This document shows, one piece after another, positions 50,884 to 59,932 of a DNA stretch of 64,000 nt; the first letter of the stretch is position 1; each line of letters starts with the position of its first letter. The DNA comes from Granulicella mallensis MP5ACTX8 (GTDB taxonomy: Bacteria > Acidobacteriota > Terriglobia > Terriglobales > Acidobacteriaceae): NCBI RefSeq assembly GCF_000178955.2, contig NC_016631.1, forward strand, positions 6,173,578 through 6,237,577, read 5' to 3'. The position numbers were made by a program, and so were the translations under genes. The notes beneath the pieces are model-generated. The model was not told the DNA's origin. It searched no databases and saw only the letters and a program-made list of their open reading frames with translations.

Positions 50884-53800
50884 TTAGTAGAGAATCTTCA
50901 CGCCGAACTGAATGACGCGAGGCTCAAAGGTGCTGTTGATCTGGCCGGTGTTGGCGTTCGGAGTTCCACCGGAGATGTTGGCCAGCGGCACCGTTCCACC
51001 GACGCCGTAGACCCCGGTCGTGGTTCCCTGCGTGCCGCTGATTCCGCCGGGCAGGTAGGGGTTGGTGTGGTTGAAGATGTTATAGAACTCCGTGCGGAAC
51101 TCCACCTTCAGGCTTTCGACCGGCGTGTTGAACTTCTTGTTCAGCGCAAGATCCGTCTGATAGAAGGCCGGCGTGCGTCCGGGATTGCGGCCCAGATTGC
51201 CGAAGGGGCTCAGCAGGTTCCCCCCGTTCGGCGCAGCATCCCTGATTGGGGGCAGAACGAAGGCTTTCAGGTTGATGTAGTTGATATAACCCGTACCGGC
51301 GGCTCTGTTTCCGCGGCCCAGGGTAATGGGCTGGCCGGGAACGCGGTCCGGACGATACTCATTGGCTCCGCGGTAGGTTGCCGAGATCTGAGGAGAGACA
51401 GCCTGGGCGCCATTCGGGGAGTACGTGATGTTGAATGGCGTACCCGCCTGCATGGTGTTGATGCCGCTGACCTCCCATCCGCCCAGCACCGTATCCGTGA
51501 TGGCATTGCTGCTGCCCAGGAACCGGTGGCCGTGACCGACGGGGAGTTCGTACACCAGGCTGGTGACGTTGGCGACCGGCAGGTTGTAGTCCGACTGCGA
51601 GTAATCGGCGCCGATGTTGTTGCCGTCCTGCGGCGAAGGCGTGTTGGCCTCGAGCGAGGCGCTGGCGTTGTCCAGCGAGTGCGACCAGGTAAAGGAGTTC
51701 AACAGCGTGAGCCCTGCGACGAAGCGCTGCTCATACTTCACCTGCAGCGAGTCGTAGTGCGAGATGAACTCGTTCAGAGCCTCGGTGATATCACTCGGCC
51801 AGTTGGCGAAGGGACGCTTGAAGCCTAAGGACGGGTTCTCCTGGTTTCCGTTCAGGAAGCCCTGGAGGCGCAGTCCGTGGTTGCCGACATAGGCGACGTC
51901 CAGCAGCGTATTCTTGCCCAGCGTGCGCTGCACGCTCAGGAAGTAGCTCTCGACGTAGCTGTCCTTGGTGTTCTTCGGAACCCAGGTGATGTTATCGGTG
52001 GCCGGGTTGAAGGTGCTGACGAGCTGCGAGGGGAAACCCTGATCGATCGTCGCGAAGCATTTTGGAGTCGTCGCGCCGACAGCGATGATCTGCGACGGCA
52101 ACGGGTTGCAGTGGCTCGCGGGAGACGTGGGGGTGGGCTGGGTTACGGACGCGAACTGCGCCTGCGGTGCATTGATTCCCAGGATGTCGCCCGAACCGGC
52201 GCGCGTGTAGTGGACATAGCTCATGCCGAATCCACCGCGAATCGCCGTCTTCGGATCGACCGCATAGGCAAAGCCCACGCGCGGCGCGAAGTCGGTCAGG
52301 TCAGGATTGATGAGGGTCTTGCCGTAGACTCCGCTACCGGAGTAGGGCGTGATGCCATTGCCCGCGACAGCACCAGGGGTGATCGTCAACACGGTCTGCG
52401 AGACGGGATCGAAGTTGGAGATATTGTTGTGCTGCTCCGAGTAGGGCGAGCCATACTCCCAGCGCAGGCCGAGGTTCAGCGTCAACTGGGGAGTGGCCTT
52501 CCAGTCATCCTGAACATAGGCGCTGTCCATGGTCTGCCGCAGGTGGGTAACGTAGTAGTTAGCCAGCGAGTAGTTATTGCTGTTGCCGAACAGGAAGTCT
52601 GCCCAATAGTTGTCCGCGACGACCGAGCCGATGCTCTGGCAGTTCGCCGAGGCGGCAACCTTGGTCCCGCCCTGGGTCACGGTCGGGCAGGCGCTGTATC
52701 CGGTGGCGAAGCTGAACGAGCCATAGAGCGGATTGTTGTCGTTGACCGCCATCCAGATGTGCTCGTACTCAAAGCCGAATTTCAGCGAGTGCTGCCCCTT
52801 CACCCAGGTGTAGTTCACCTTGGGGTCGAGCAGCGAGGGGTTCTGCCACTGCGGGTTCGTGCTCTGGCGTCCAAAGGCCGTAAAGCCGCCGCCGATGCCG
52901 ATGGAAGGCAGACCGCCGGCTACGATCGGGTTGGAGGGCAGACCGGGAATGGTGATGGCGTCATCGCCGATCGAGAGCGTGAACTTACCCGCCTTGGTGC
53001 GGGAGAGACCGATACGCGCATCGAGGAACTTGTTCGATCCGAACGAATGCGTATAGCCCAGGGCTACCTGCTGATCCAGAACCCGGATGGTGCCGTTGCT
53101 CTGACCATCCAGGGGCAGCGGAATCGGCGGGTAGTTGACGCCTGTCTCCTTGCGGTCGCTTACGCGCAGAAACCACGAGCTGCTCGGGCTCTGCTGATAA
53201 TCCAAGCGCAGGTCGCCCTTGTCCGAGTTGTCGGTAAAGGGCACCTGGACGGCGTAGTCGTTGGTGGCAACGCCGGTTCCGGCAGCACCTACAACCGGCA
53301 GAGCCGAGTTGAGCTCCTTGAAGAATCCGAGCACCTGTTGCGAGATGGGGTTGATGGCCGAGGTCGGGATGGCCGTGCCTTTGGCATAGCTTTGCCCGGT
53401 GATGGGATTTTGCACGTCGACCGAAAGCACGCCGTTCAACTCATTCTGCGTCGGCAGCGTAAGCACGCTGAGAGGCTTGAGGACCTGGCGGAAGCCTTCG
53501 TAGTCGAGGAAGAAAAAAAGGTGGTCCTTAAGGATCGGACCACCAAAATTCATGCCGAACTGATTGCGATTGAAAGTCGGCTTTTGGAAGGGAACGATGT
53601 TGCCGGTTCCGCCAACGACCGTCGGCTTGAAGAAGCCGGCTGCATTCAGGTCGGTGTTGCGGAGGAACTCATAGACCGTCGCGTGGTACTTGTTGGTTCC
53701 GCTCTGCGAAGCCACGTTGATGGTCGCACCCGAGGAGCGGCCAAACTCAGCGCTCTCGTTATTGGTCACCACCTGGAACTGGGAGACAGAGTCCGGCGGG

Positions 53801-54471
53801 ATGGCGATGATCTGGTTGTCGAAGCCCTGGTTGCTCTCACCGTAGGCGTTGTTGTCCATGCCGTCCAGCAGGAAGTTGTTGAACATGCTGCGCTGGCCGT
53901 TGATGTTGTAAGCGCCTGCGCGCACCAGGCTGTTGATGGAGCTGGTCGTCGCGGCGGTCGGAGCCTGGCGTGAGCCGGCTACCAGGCCCAGCAGGTCGGA
54001 GTAGTTTCTGCTTACCAGAGGAAAGGCCTCACTCTGGTAGTTGGTGATCGTCTGTCCGCGTTCGCTGGTCTCGGTCTCAATCTGCAGCGTTACATCGCTG
54101 ACTTCGATCGAGGTCTGTGCCGAGCCTACCTTCAATGCCAGGTCGATACGCTGACGGCCGCCGACCGACACCGTAACATTCTGTGCCACGGCATCGGAGA
54201 ACCCAGAGGCCGTAGCTGTCACCGTATAAACGCCTACACGCAGCGACGGGGCCTCGTAGTCGCCCTCGCCATTGGTCTTGGTCTGTGTGGCGATGGCCGT
54301 AGCCGTATTCGTAATGGTGATGGCCGCGCCGGGAATGGGCGCGCCGGTAGCGTCGCGAATCGTTCCGACGAGGCTGCCGTTTTCATATTGAGCGTGGCCC
54401 GATGCGCAGATAAAGGCAAACAGAAAAGCCAATGCTATCCGGCAAGCTGAAGACAGAATTTTCTTGGACAT
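50884..54471 (-). CDS. TonB-dependent receptor, Oar-like (third copy)
   Basis: Outer-membrane receptor of 1195 aa. It has a signal peptide (MSKKILSSACRIALAFLFAF, cleavage near GHAQ), an Ig-type carboxypeptidase-regulatory domain (about 30-110), a plug with FLLDGMDNNAYGESNQG and the strand GTNKYHATVYEFLRNTD, a barrel from about NQFGMNFGGPILKDHLFFF and a terminal aromatic residue (VIQFGVKILY). It differs from copies one and two in signal peptide and interior and has no sigma-54-like promoter that I can see. Substrate unknown; import of complex organic matter is family inference. Confidence 0.93.
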   Translation of the reverse strand: MSKKILSSACRIALAFLFAFICASGHAQYENGSLVGTIRDATGAPIPGAAITITNTATAIATQTKTNGEGDYEAPSLRVGVYTVTATASGFSDAVAQNVTVSVGGRQRIDLALKVGSAQTSIEVSDVTLQIETETSERGQTITNYQSEAFPLVSRNYSDLLGLVAGSRQAPTAATTSSINSLVRAGAYNINGQRSMFNNFLLDGMDNNAYGESNQGFDNQIIAIPPDSVSQFQVVTNNESAEFGRSSGATINVASQSGTNKYHATVYEFLRNTDLNAAGFFKPTVVGGTGNIVPFQKPTFNRNQFGMNFGGPILKDHLFFFLDYEGFRQVLKPLSVLTLPTQNELNGVLSVDVQNPITGQSYAKGTAIPTSAINPISQQVLGFFKELNSALPVVGAAGTGVATNDYAVQVPFTDNSDKGDLRLDYQQSPSSSWFLRVSDRKETGVNYPPIPLPLDGQSNGTIRVLDQQVALGYTHSFGSNKFLDARIGLSRTKAGKFTLSIGDDAITIPGLPSNPIVAGGLPSIGIGGGFTAFGRQSTNPQWQNPSLLDPKVNYTWVKGQHSLKFGFEYEHIWMAVNDNNPLYGSFSFATGYSACPTVTQGGTKVAASANCQSIGSVVADNYWADFLFGNSNNYSLANYYVTHLRQTMDSAYVQDDWKATPQLTLNLGLRWEYGSPYSEQHNNISNFDPVSQTVLTITPGAVAGNGITPYSGSGVYGKTLINPDLTDFAPRVGFAYAVDPKTAIRGGFGMSYVHYTRAGSGDILGINAPQAQFASVTQPTPTSPASHCNPLPSQIIAVGATTPKCFATIDQGFPSQLVSTFNPATDNITWVPKNTKDSYVESYFLSVQRTLGKNTLLDVAYVGNHGLRLQGFLNGNQENPSLGFKRPFANWPSDITEALNEFISHYDSLQVKYEQRFVAGLTLLNSFTWSHSLDNASASLEANTPSPQDGNNIGADYSQSDYNLPVANVTSLVYELPVGHGHRFLGSSNAITDTVLGGWEVSGINTMQAGTPFNITYSPNGAQAVSPQISATYRGANEYRPDRVPGQPITLGRGNRAAGTGYINYINLKAFVLPPIRDAAPNGGNLLSPFGNLGRNPGRTPAFYQTDLALNKKFNTPVESLKVEFRTEFYNIFNHTNPYLPGGISGTQGTTTGVYGVGGTVPLANISGGTPNANTGQINSTFEPRVIQFGVKILY

Positions 54472-54610
54472 ATAGAGGGACGATACCGGTGCCTCTATTA
54501 CAGAATGCTTAAGACAATGTGAATGCTGTGTAGAAATCGTTCATCTTCAGGCTGTTGCTGCGTCTTTACTGTTGTCTTTATCGTCGTTGCGGTGTCATTG
54601 CCGTTGCAGT

Positions 54611-54657
54611 TGTTCTTGCTTTTCTGGTTGTCATTCCCGGAGGGAATCTGCTTCCGG
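54611..54657. repeat. TTCTGGTTGTCATTCCCGGA repeat copy
   Basis: GTTGTCATTCCCGGAGGGAA followed by TCTGCTTCC, preceded by TTCTTGCTTTTCT. The same core is at 57121-57162 and the left half matches one arm of the 24101 foldback. Confidence 0.7.
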
Positions 54658-54740
54658 CCCGCGCCAGCAACACCGCTATGGCGTGTCCTCAAATTGCTAT
54701 TCGAGCGGCGCAAATAACTTCTTGTGGCAAGAATCGGAAG

Positions 54741-55040
54741 GGCCTGGCTTCAGCCAGGCCGTAGAAGTGAGGCACAGATCCCTTCCGCTCTGCCCTGAGC
54801 GTAGTCGAAGGGCCAGGAGCAAAGGCGTAGCCGGAGCGACTGAATTGCTTTCCTTGCTGCCGCCAAGCCTGTACAGGGTCCACCAAAGATATTCGTGGTT
54901 GGGGCGGCCTGTTTCACCACGGCCAAAGAAAGCAATTCAGTCGTTGCGCCCTGCGGGCTTCACTCGGGCCTTCGGCAGAGCGGTACGGCCTTTGGCCTGC
55001 TATTTACGGCATGGCTGAAGCCATGCCCTTAACGAAACAG
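54741..55040. repeat. Nested inverted-repeat element near parB
   Basis: Paired segments are: GGCCTGGCT hairpin (54741-54760); CCGCTCTGCC (54785-54794) with 54974-54983; CGACTGAATTGCTTTC (54837-54852) with 54928-54943, perfect 16 bp; and the hairpin GGCATGGCTGAAGCCATGCC (55008-55027). It ends with CCCTTAACGAAACAG (about 55024-55039), a boundary motif also near 45349 and 57416. Confidence 0.75.
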
Positions 55041-55113
55041 TGCCACGGCAGACTGTTTGCACAGTTCGATTTCGATGCAGAAGCAATTTGATGACAGGCC
55101 CTAGCCCGAACAA

Positions 55114-56028
55114 CTACCGCCGATCTCCCAGTGCTGTCAGGATCGCATCGAAGTCTTCCACGCCACTGTATTCAATGATGACCCGGCCACGGCCCTTCTT
55201 ATCTTCAATGCTGACCTTCAATCCCAACGACCGGCGCAGTTGCTCCTGGGCTTCCTTCACATTGGGGTCGACGGGCACCACCGGCTTATCAGCCTTCACC
55301 TTCGACTCGGGATTCATGATCCCCTGCACGTAGTTCTCGGTCATGCGCACCGAGAGATGCAGCGCCAGTACCTTTTGGGCCGCTGCCGCAATGGCTTCCG
55401 GCGAATCCAGAGCCAGCAGCACGCGTGCATGCCCGAAACTAAGCTCGCCAGCCTCCACACTTTTCTGGACAGATTCCGGTAACTTCAACAAACGAAGGAA
55501 GTTAGAGATTGATGTGCGATCTTTGCCGGTGCGCGTCGCCATCTGTTCCTGGGTCATCTGGAAGTCGCGGCTCAGGCGCTCATAGGCGCGGGCCTGCTCC
55601 ATCGGATTCAGGTCGGCGCGCTGCAGGTTTTCGACGATGGTCATCTCCATCGCCTGAACGTTTGAGACCTCACGCACGATTGCGGGGATCGTCGCCTTGC
55701 CCGCCTTCTTGCTGGCCAGCAGACGGCGCTCGCCCATGATGAGGGTGTAGCGGCCATCCTTACCCTGCCGTACAACGATCGGCTGAACCACGCCGGAGGA
55801 GGCGATGGAGCCAGCCAGCTCGACGAGCTTGGCTTCGTCGAAGTGGGTGCGCGTCTGGAAGGGATTGCGATCGATCAGCTCGACAGGGATCTCCAACGGT
55901 GTGCCGCTCGGAGTCGCAGGGCTGGCCTCTACCTTGACCGGTGGAGGGGTAGCTGCTGGCCGTGAGGGGAGGAGAGATTCAAGGCCTTTGCCGAGAGCGC
56001 GTCGCTTGGGGTCGTGGGTTGTTGACAT
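55114..56028 (-). CDS. parB: Chromosome-partitioning protein ParB
   Basis: CTPase/parS-binding clamp of 304 aa. A basic N-terminus (DPKRRALGKGLESLLPSRPA) is followed by the ParB/Srx domain (IPVELIDRNPFQTRTHFDE, VRQGKDGRYTLIMGERRLLA with the GERR motif), the helix-turn-helix (LSRDFQMTQEQMATRTGKDR, SISNFLRLLKLPE) and a C-terminal dimerisation segment (VIIEYSGVEDFDAILTAL). It starts nine bases after the parA stop; the two form one operon after rsmG. Cognate parS sites lie at 56977-57024 and 57908-57968. Confidence 0.97.
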   Translation of the reverse strand: MSTTHDPKRRALGKGLESLLPSRPAATPPPVKVEASPATPSGTPLEIPVELIDRNPFQTRTHFDEAKLVELAGSIASSGVVQPIVVRQGKDGRYTLIMGERRLLASKKAGKATIPAIVREVSNVQAMEMTIVENLQRADLNPMEQARAYERLSRDFQMTQEQMATRTGKDRTSISNFLRLLKLPESVQKSVEAGELSFGHARVLLALDSPEAIAAAAQKVLALHLSVRMTENYVQGIMNPESKVKADKPVVPVDPNVKEAQEQLRRSLGLKVSIEDKKGRGRVIIEYSGVEDFDAILTALGDRR

Positions 56029-56037
56029 TCTTGATTC

Positions 56038-56937
56038 CTATTTTCTAAACGGCCAGTAGCCTTTGGATTCGCCGATGCTTTCAAGTGTGCTGAAGCTGGG
56101 GACTGGACGCTGTTTCTTGGTGAGCTTGATGCCGTTCCGCTTGAGCACTTCGAGAGCGAGTTCGCGGTAGGCCTCCGCGCCACGCGAACGCGGGTCGTAG
56201 GTCACCGCCGGCTTACCGTGGCTGGGCGCTTCGGCCAGGCGAATGTTGCGCGGGATGAACGTAGTGTAGAGCTTATCGGTAAAGAACTCTTTGAGGTTGT
56301 TGTGCACCTGCTGGGAGAGGTTGGTGCGGTCGTCGAACATGGTCAGCAGGACGCCTTCGAGCGCCAGCCCGGAGTTGAAGGCATCGGCGACCCGGTCGAG
56401 TGTGGACATCAGCTCCGAGATGCCTTCGAGTGCGAAGTACTCCGCCTGCATGGGGACGAGCAGTCCGTCAGAGGCAACGAGGGCATTCAGCGTCAGAAGA
56501 TCGAGGGCCGGCGGGCAATCCAGCAGGATAAAGGTATAGTCGCTGCGAATCGGCTCCAGGGCATCGCGCAGCCGGAACTCCCGGCGTTCCGCGCTTACGA
56601 GCTCCAGGTTGGCGCCAATCATGTTCTTGGTGCCCGGAATGAGGCTCAGGTTCTCGAGTTCGGTGGGGAGGATCGCGTCTTTGGCTTCGGTTTCCCCGAC
56701 GAGAACGTCATAGATGGAGGCTCGCTCGTCATCGCGTGGGAGTCCGAGACCGCCGGTGGTGTTGGCCTGGGGGTCGCAATCGATCAGCAAGGTACGCACG
56801 CCTTCGAGAGCGAACGAGGCAGCCAGGTTGATAGCGGTGGTCGTCTTGCCGACTCCGCCCTTCTGATTGACGATGGCGATGACCTTGGTGAGCTTCTTCT
56901 CGGTCGCTTCTTTCGGGTTTTCGGTTTCTGTCGGCAT
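56038..56937 (-). CDS. parA: Chromosome-partitioning ATPase ParA (Soj-like)
   Basis: Deviant-Walker ATPase of 299 aa from the ATG at 56937; longer frames run into the parS sites. [20 protein letters not shown] (about 16-35) carries the KGGVGKTT deviant Walker [13 protein letters not shown] is the A'-motif and [13 protein letters not shown] the Walker B region. No N-terminal DNA-binding extension of plasmid type is present, so it is the short chromosomal form. It lies upstream of parB in the same direction. Confidence 0.97.
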   Translation of the reverse strand: MPTETENPKEATEKKLTKVIAIVNQKGGVGKTTTAINLAASFALEGVRTLLIDCDPQANTTGGLGLPRDDERASIYDVLVGETEAKDAILPTELENLSLIPGTKNMIGANLELVSAERREFRLRDALEPIRSDYTFILLDCPPALDLLTLNALVASDGLLVPMQAEYFALEGISELMSTLDRVADAFNSGLALEGVLLTMFDDRTNLSQQVHNNLKEFFTDKLYTTFIPRNIRLAEAPSHGKPAVTYDPRSRGAEAYRELALEVLKRNGIKLTKKQRPVPSFSTLESIGESKGYWPFRK

Positions 56938-56976
56938 GATGGGACGAGTTTCAGCGTAGCAGATGAAAGGGGTGAA

Positions 56977-56992
56977 TGTTCCACGTGGAACA
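56977..56992. promoter_or_regulatory. parS site 1
   Basis: TGTTCCACGTGGAACA, a perfect 16-bp palindrome matching the chromosomal parS consensus, 40 bp upstream of the parA start. Confidence 0.95.
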
Positions 56993-57008
56993 TATGAAGT
57001 AGACAGAT

Positions 57009-57024
57009 TGTTCCACGTGGAACA
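57009..57024. promoter_or_regulatory. parS site 2
   Basis: A second perfect TGTTCCACGTGGAACA, 32 bp (about three helical turns) from site 1. Confidence 0.95.
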
Positions 57025-57120
57025 ATTAGCAAGTGAGCAGATGAGCAAGTTAGGCTAACCGCTACCCAGCGTTCTAGTCCCAGTCACAGTCCACCGCCGC
57101 ACCTGCCGCCATACAAGTGC

Positions 57121-57162
57121 TTTTGCCTTTCTTGCTTGTCATTCCCGGAGGGAATCTGCTTT
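57121..57162. repeat. TTGTCATTCCCGGAGGGAAT repeat copy
   Basis: TTTTGCCTTTCTTGCTTGTC followed by ATTCCCGGAGGGAATCTGCT. It shares the ATTCCCGGAGGGAATCTGCT core with 54611-54657. Confidence 0.7.
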
Positions 57163-57474
57163 ATCGCTGCCAGGGGGAAAATCATTCCTGCAGCGCCCTC
57201 TGTCATCCCACCGGGATACGGATGCTTTTGGCCAGGCATGCCCGTTGGTTGCTGGAGTGCGGACAAGACGGTTTACCACCATGCGAGTGGGCCGAGATTT
57301 AGCTCGAACCTGCATGATTCAGGGGAGGCAGCTAATAATGTTCTCTCTAATGGCTCGAAAGGGTGTGAGAAGAACAGAAGAAGAGATAAACATCTAAAGG
57401 ACGCAAAAAAGGCTCCGTTTCGTTAGGGAGGCTGCGCAAGCTACGGAAAATCCGGATAAGTAGAAAGTCTTATT

Positions 57475-57757
57475 CTTTAGGGCCAACGGCCCGTTTCATA
57501 CCAGCCTGGGGTGGAGCGCCGCAGCGAGCGGTTTTTAGCTCGCTGCAAGCGTAGCCCCAGGTACAGGCATCCCCGAGAGCAGAGGGCTGTAAGCCCGATT
57601 CATCCTGCCTGCACAGGCGATGAGTCGGGCTTACAGCCCTCAACTTCTTCTCCTACACCTGACCTGGGGCTACGCTCCCCGAGCCACCACGCTATCGCGT
57701 GCTGACTCTGGTTTGCTCCACCCCAGGCTGGTATGAAACGGGCCGTTGGCCCTAAAG
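57475..57757. repeat. 283-bp nested inverted-repeat element between parS pairs
   Basis: The outer arms 57475-57517 and 57715-57757 are perfect 43-bp reverse complements. A middle pair, AGCGTAGCCCCAGGT (57548-57562) with 57662-57676, is also perfect. An inner pair, 57582-57604 with 57619-57641, matches 22 of 23. Short local hairpins sit in the spacers (GCAGCGAGC/GCTCGCTGC near 57522-57545). The whole folds into one branched hairpin on either strand. No coding potential. Confidence 0.93.
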
Positions 57758-57907
57758 ATTAATACGGGCTTTCGTAGGGTTTTCGATCGCCTGTGAAGCC
57801 GTACCCTCCCGTTTCGTGCCACGGAAGAACGTTTGCACCCCTGCGTTAGCCTAATTACCCGCAAATCCCCCTGCACGGACCCCAAGCCAACAGAACAACC
57901 GAGAGAA

Positions 57908-57923
57908 TGTTCCACGTGGAACA
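57908..57923. promoter_or_regulatory. parS site 3
   Basis: Perfect TGTTCCACGTGGAACA downstream of the rsmG stop. Confidence 0.95.
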
Positions 57924-57952
57924 CTTTGGGTCTACCCCAGGAAGAACCCGAA

Positions 57953-57968
57953 TGTTCCACGTGGAACA
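57953..57968. promoter_or_regulatory. parS site 4
   Basis: Perfect TGTTCCACGTGGAACA, 45 bp from site 3 and five bases short of the rsmG stop codon. Confidence 0.95.
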
Positions 57969-57973
57969 TTCCC

Positions 57974-58588
57974 CTACTCCGAAATACGCTCCATCGTCAG
58001 CCAGCCTTCACCTGAGCCGGGAACAGCAATCTGCTCCGTATCCTTTATTAAGGAGCGGCTCGCCGAGAGCGTAACCAGCCAACCTCCCGGTACCACTCGT
58101 GGCCGGGCTGCCGCCAGGGCTTCCTGCATATGATCGACGGCCCGCAGCGTTACCGCGTCGAACCGGCGTTCCGCAGGCATGGATTCCACCCGCGCCGACC
58201 AGACCTCCGTAGCCAGCCCCAGCGTCCGCACCGCTTCACGCAGAAACGAGGCCTTCTTCCCCTGCGACTCCGCCAGCGTTACCCGTAGCTCCGGTAGCAG
58301 GAGTTGGATAGGAAGTCCCGGAAATCCCGCACCGGAGCCGAAATCCAGCAGCGCAGCCTCAGGAGCCAAACGGCTGGCGAGATGCCGTGCCGCAAAGAGG
58401 CTTTCCCCGAAGTGGCGGCGGACAATCTCCTCCGGCTCTCGTATGGCTGTGAGGTTGGTTTTGGCGTTCCAACGGAGAAGCAGGTCCAGATACTGGCTCA
58501 GTCTTCCGTAAAGAGCTGATTCCATTGAAAGTGATTCTGTATAGGGGGCAAGCAGGTCGGCGATACGGGCTTCAGTAAGGGTGGGCAT
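57974..58588 (-). CDS. rsmG: 16S rRNA (guanine527-N7)-methyltransferase RsmG
   Basis: SAM-dependent methyltransferase of 204 aa (GidB) from the ATG at 58588. It shows the family WNAKTNLTAIREPEEIVRRH region, the SAM-binding loop LLDFGSGAGFPGLPIQLLLP, AESQGKKASFLREAVRTLG and VTLRAVDHMQEALA. It lies directly upstream of parA, the typical bacterial rsmG-parA-parB order; two parS sites lie in the intervening DNA. Confidence 0.95.
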   Translation of the reverse strand: MPTLTEARIADLLAPYTESLSMESALYGRLSQYLDLLLRWNAKTNLTAIREPEEIVRRHFGESLFAARHLASRLAPEAALLDFGSGAGFPGLPIQLLLPELRVTLAESQGKKASFLREAVRTLGLATEVWSARVESMPAERRFDAVTLRAVDHMQEALAAARPRVVPGGWLVTLSASRSLIKDTEQIAVPGSGEGWLTMERISE

Positions 58589-58968
58589 GCGCTTTTGAGT
58601 GTAGTGGAGTGCGGAGAGGAAGGACACCCCTGGCATTTGATGTCATGTCACTTACGCTCTTTGTTCAATTCGCCCCAGAAACGTCATCCTGAGCGTAGCG
58701 CCTCGCGCTTTTGCGAGGTGCGGAGTCGAAGGACCCCGAGGGGCTTGATCTCACCAGGATGTCCAGACCTTTTCCACCACGAAGACCCGAGCTCGACGTT
58801 TGAGGTAGAGAAGGTACGAAGGGCATGGGCAAGATGGGTAATTCTCGGGGTCCTTCGACTTCGCGTCCCCAAAGGCCGGGACGCTACGCTCAGGATGACG
58901 ATTCTGGGGGGATGAAGACACAATATGGGACAGCTATCTTGAACGAGCCCCACTATGCTGACCCCTGT
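58589..58968. other. rsmG leader and foldback element
   Basis: Apart from ~80 bp upstream of rsmG, this gap is filled by the foldback element at 58673-58909. No gene is seen. Confidence 0.6.
58673..58909. repeat. Foldback element A, flanking the gamma-glutamyl hydrolase gene
   Basis: Outer arms 58673-58700 and 58882-58909 match 27 of 28 as inverted repeats (CGTCATCCTGAGCGTAGCG in the left arm). Inner arms AGTCGAAGGACCCCGAG (58724-58740) and 58844-58860 are perfect over 17 bp. Local hairpins such as CCTCGCGCTTTTGCGAGG (58701-58718) sit between them. Element B at 59933-60194 is the same type in opposite orientation. Confidence 0.88.
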
Positions 58969-59721
58969 TTACTTACTGGGTACGCTCTTTTCGGCTTCCA
59001 CGACCAGCCGCTGAAAGAGCGCGCGCGAGGCGGCGCTGATGTCATAGCTGCGTTCCGGGTGCCACTGCACGCCGATCAGAAACTGGGAGCTGAAGGCGGG
59101 ATCATTCTCCACGGCTTCGACGACGCCGTCATCCGGGCAGCGCGCGACGACCCGCAGGCCTTCGCCCGGGATGGAAACCGACTGGTGATGGCTGGTATTC
59201 ATGGGGAGACGCCGATAGCCCTCCGCCTCGGGTGCTTCGGAGGCCTCAAGCAGCGAGCCTAGCAGGCTGTTCCCGGCAACCAGGGCCGCATGAGCGACGG
59301 CCACGTTTTTCCCGGCCGAATGGTTGACCGGCAAGGGGCTAAGGTCCTGCACCAGCGAGCCGCCACGCCAGACGTTCAGCGACTGCACGCCGAAGCAGAT
59401 GCCGAGCACCGGCTTGGTGTGGGCGGCGGCGTCTTCGAGCAGCAGCGTGTCCGTGGCCTCTCGTGCCGGGTCGGCCGGGGAGGTCGCTGGATCGCGTTCG
59501 GCACCGTAGCGTACCGGATCGACGTCGGCGGGGCTGCCGGGCAGCACCACGCCCTGGCAGGTGGCCGCAAGCTGTTTGATCTGAGCGGCCGGGAGGCTGA
59601 TATCGATCTGTACCGGCTCGCCGCCGGACCGCGTTACGGCATCGGCATAGGCCGGCCAGGAGCGCTGGTTGTAGGAGATATCGGTACTGGTCGGGACGGG
59701 GATGGCGATGCGCGGTTTCAT
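58969..59721 (-). CDS. Class I glutamine-amidotransferase-like gamma-glutamyl hydrolase (PuuD-like)
   Basis: A 250-aa hydrolase from the ATG at 59721 (MKPRIAIPVPTSTDISYNQR). The catalytic Cys lies in VLGICFGVQSLNV and the His/Glu pair in FLIGVQWHPERS; the GSPADVDP turn and NTSHHQSV are typical of peptidase C26/PuuD enzymes that hydrolyse gamma-glutamyl amides such as gamma-glutamyl-GABA. No polyamine genes are near, so the substrate is open. The gene is bracketed by inverted copies of one foldback element. Confidence 0.88.
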   Translation of the reverse strand: MKPRIAIPVPTSTDISYNQRSWPAYADAVTRSGGEPVQIDISLPAAQIKQLAATCQGVVLPGSPADVDPVRYGAERDPATSPADPAREATDTLLLEDAAAHTKPVLGICFGVQSLNVWRGGSLVQDLSPLPVNHSAGKNVAVAHAALVAGNSLLGSLLEASEAPEAEGYRRLPMNTSHHQSVSIPGEGLRVVARCPDDGVVEAVENDPAFSSQFLIGVQWHPERSYDISAASRALFQRLVVEAEKSVPSK

Positions 59722-59932
59722 GGCTTCTGATTCGATGGTAGTGGAAGACGATACGTCTCGCTGAGGAATCAATGTCGGCCAGGCGCGAAGCGCATTCCCT
59801 TACGCTTTAGCGTTGCGGGGCCATGGAATCAGGGGCAGATAAGAAGCGACTCTATGGAGTGTCTGCTGAATCGAAGATCCTGATGTTAGAGCGAAACCAA
59901 GCTCGCTGTATGCATAGCTTTTGTTTTGTGTT

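Larger units (their letters stand above)
54472..55113. other. Gene-free gap with nested palindromic repeats
   Basis: Of this 642-bp gap, 54472-54600 is the receptor leader with no clear -24/-12 or strong -35/-10 element. From 54611 to 55040 it consists of repeat arms described separately. Small frames here are repeat-derived and are not genes. Confidence 0.65.
56938..57973. other. parA-rsmG gap: four parS sites, repeats, no gene
   Basis: This 1036-bp interval holds parS pairs at both ends (56977/57009 and 57908/57953). Between them are a repeat arm (57121-57162), a boundary motif CTCCGTTTCGTTAGGG (about 57414-57429) and the nested 283-bp inverted-repeat element (57475-57757). Small open frames are repeat-derived. 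I found no convincing DnaA-box cluster in it. Confidence 0.75.

Noticed and set aside
49464..50915. A 483-aa plus-strand open frame
   Set aside because: Antisense to thrS.
51877..53973. A 698-aa plus-strand open frame
   Set aside because: Antisense shadow of the third TonB receptor gene; no recognisable domains.
57511..57705. Small open frames inside the parA-rsmG gap
   Set aside because: They are translations of the nested inverted-repeat element.
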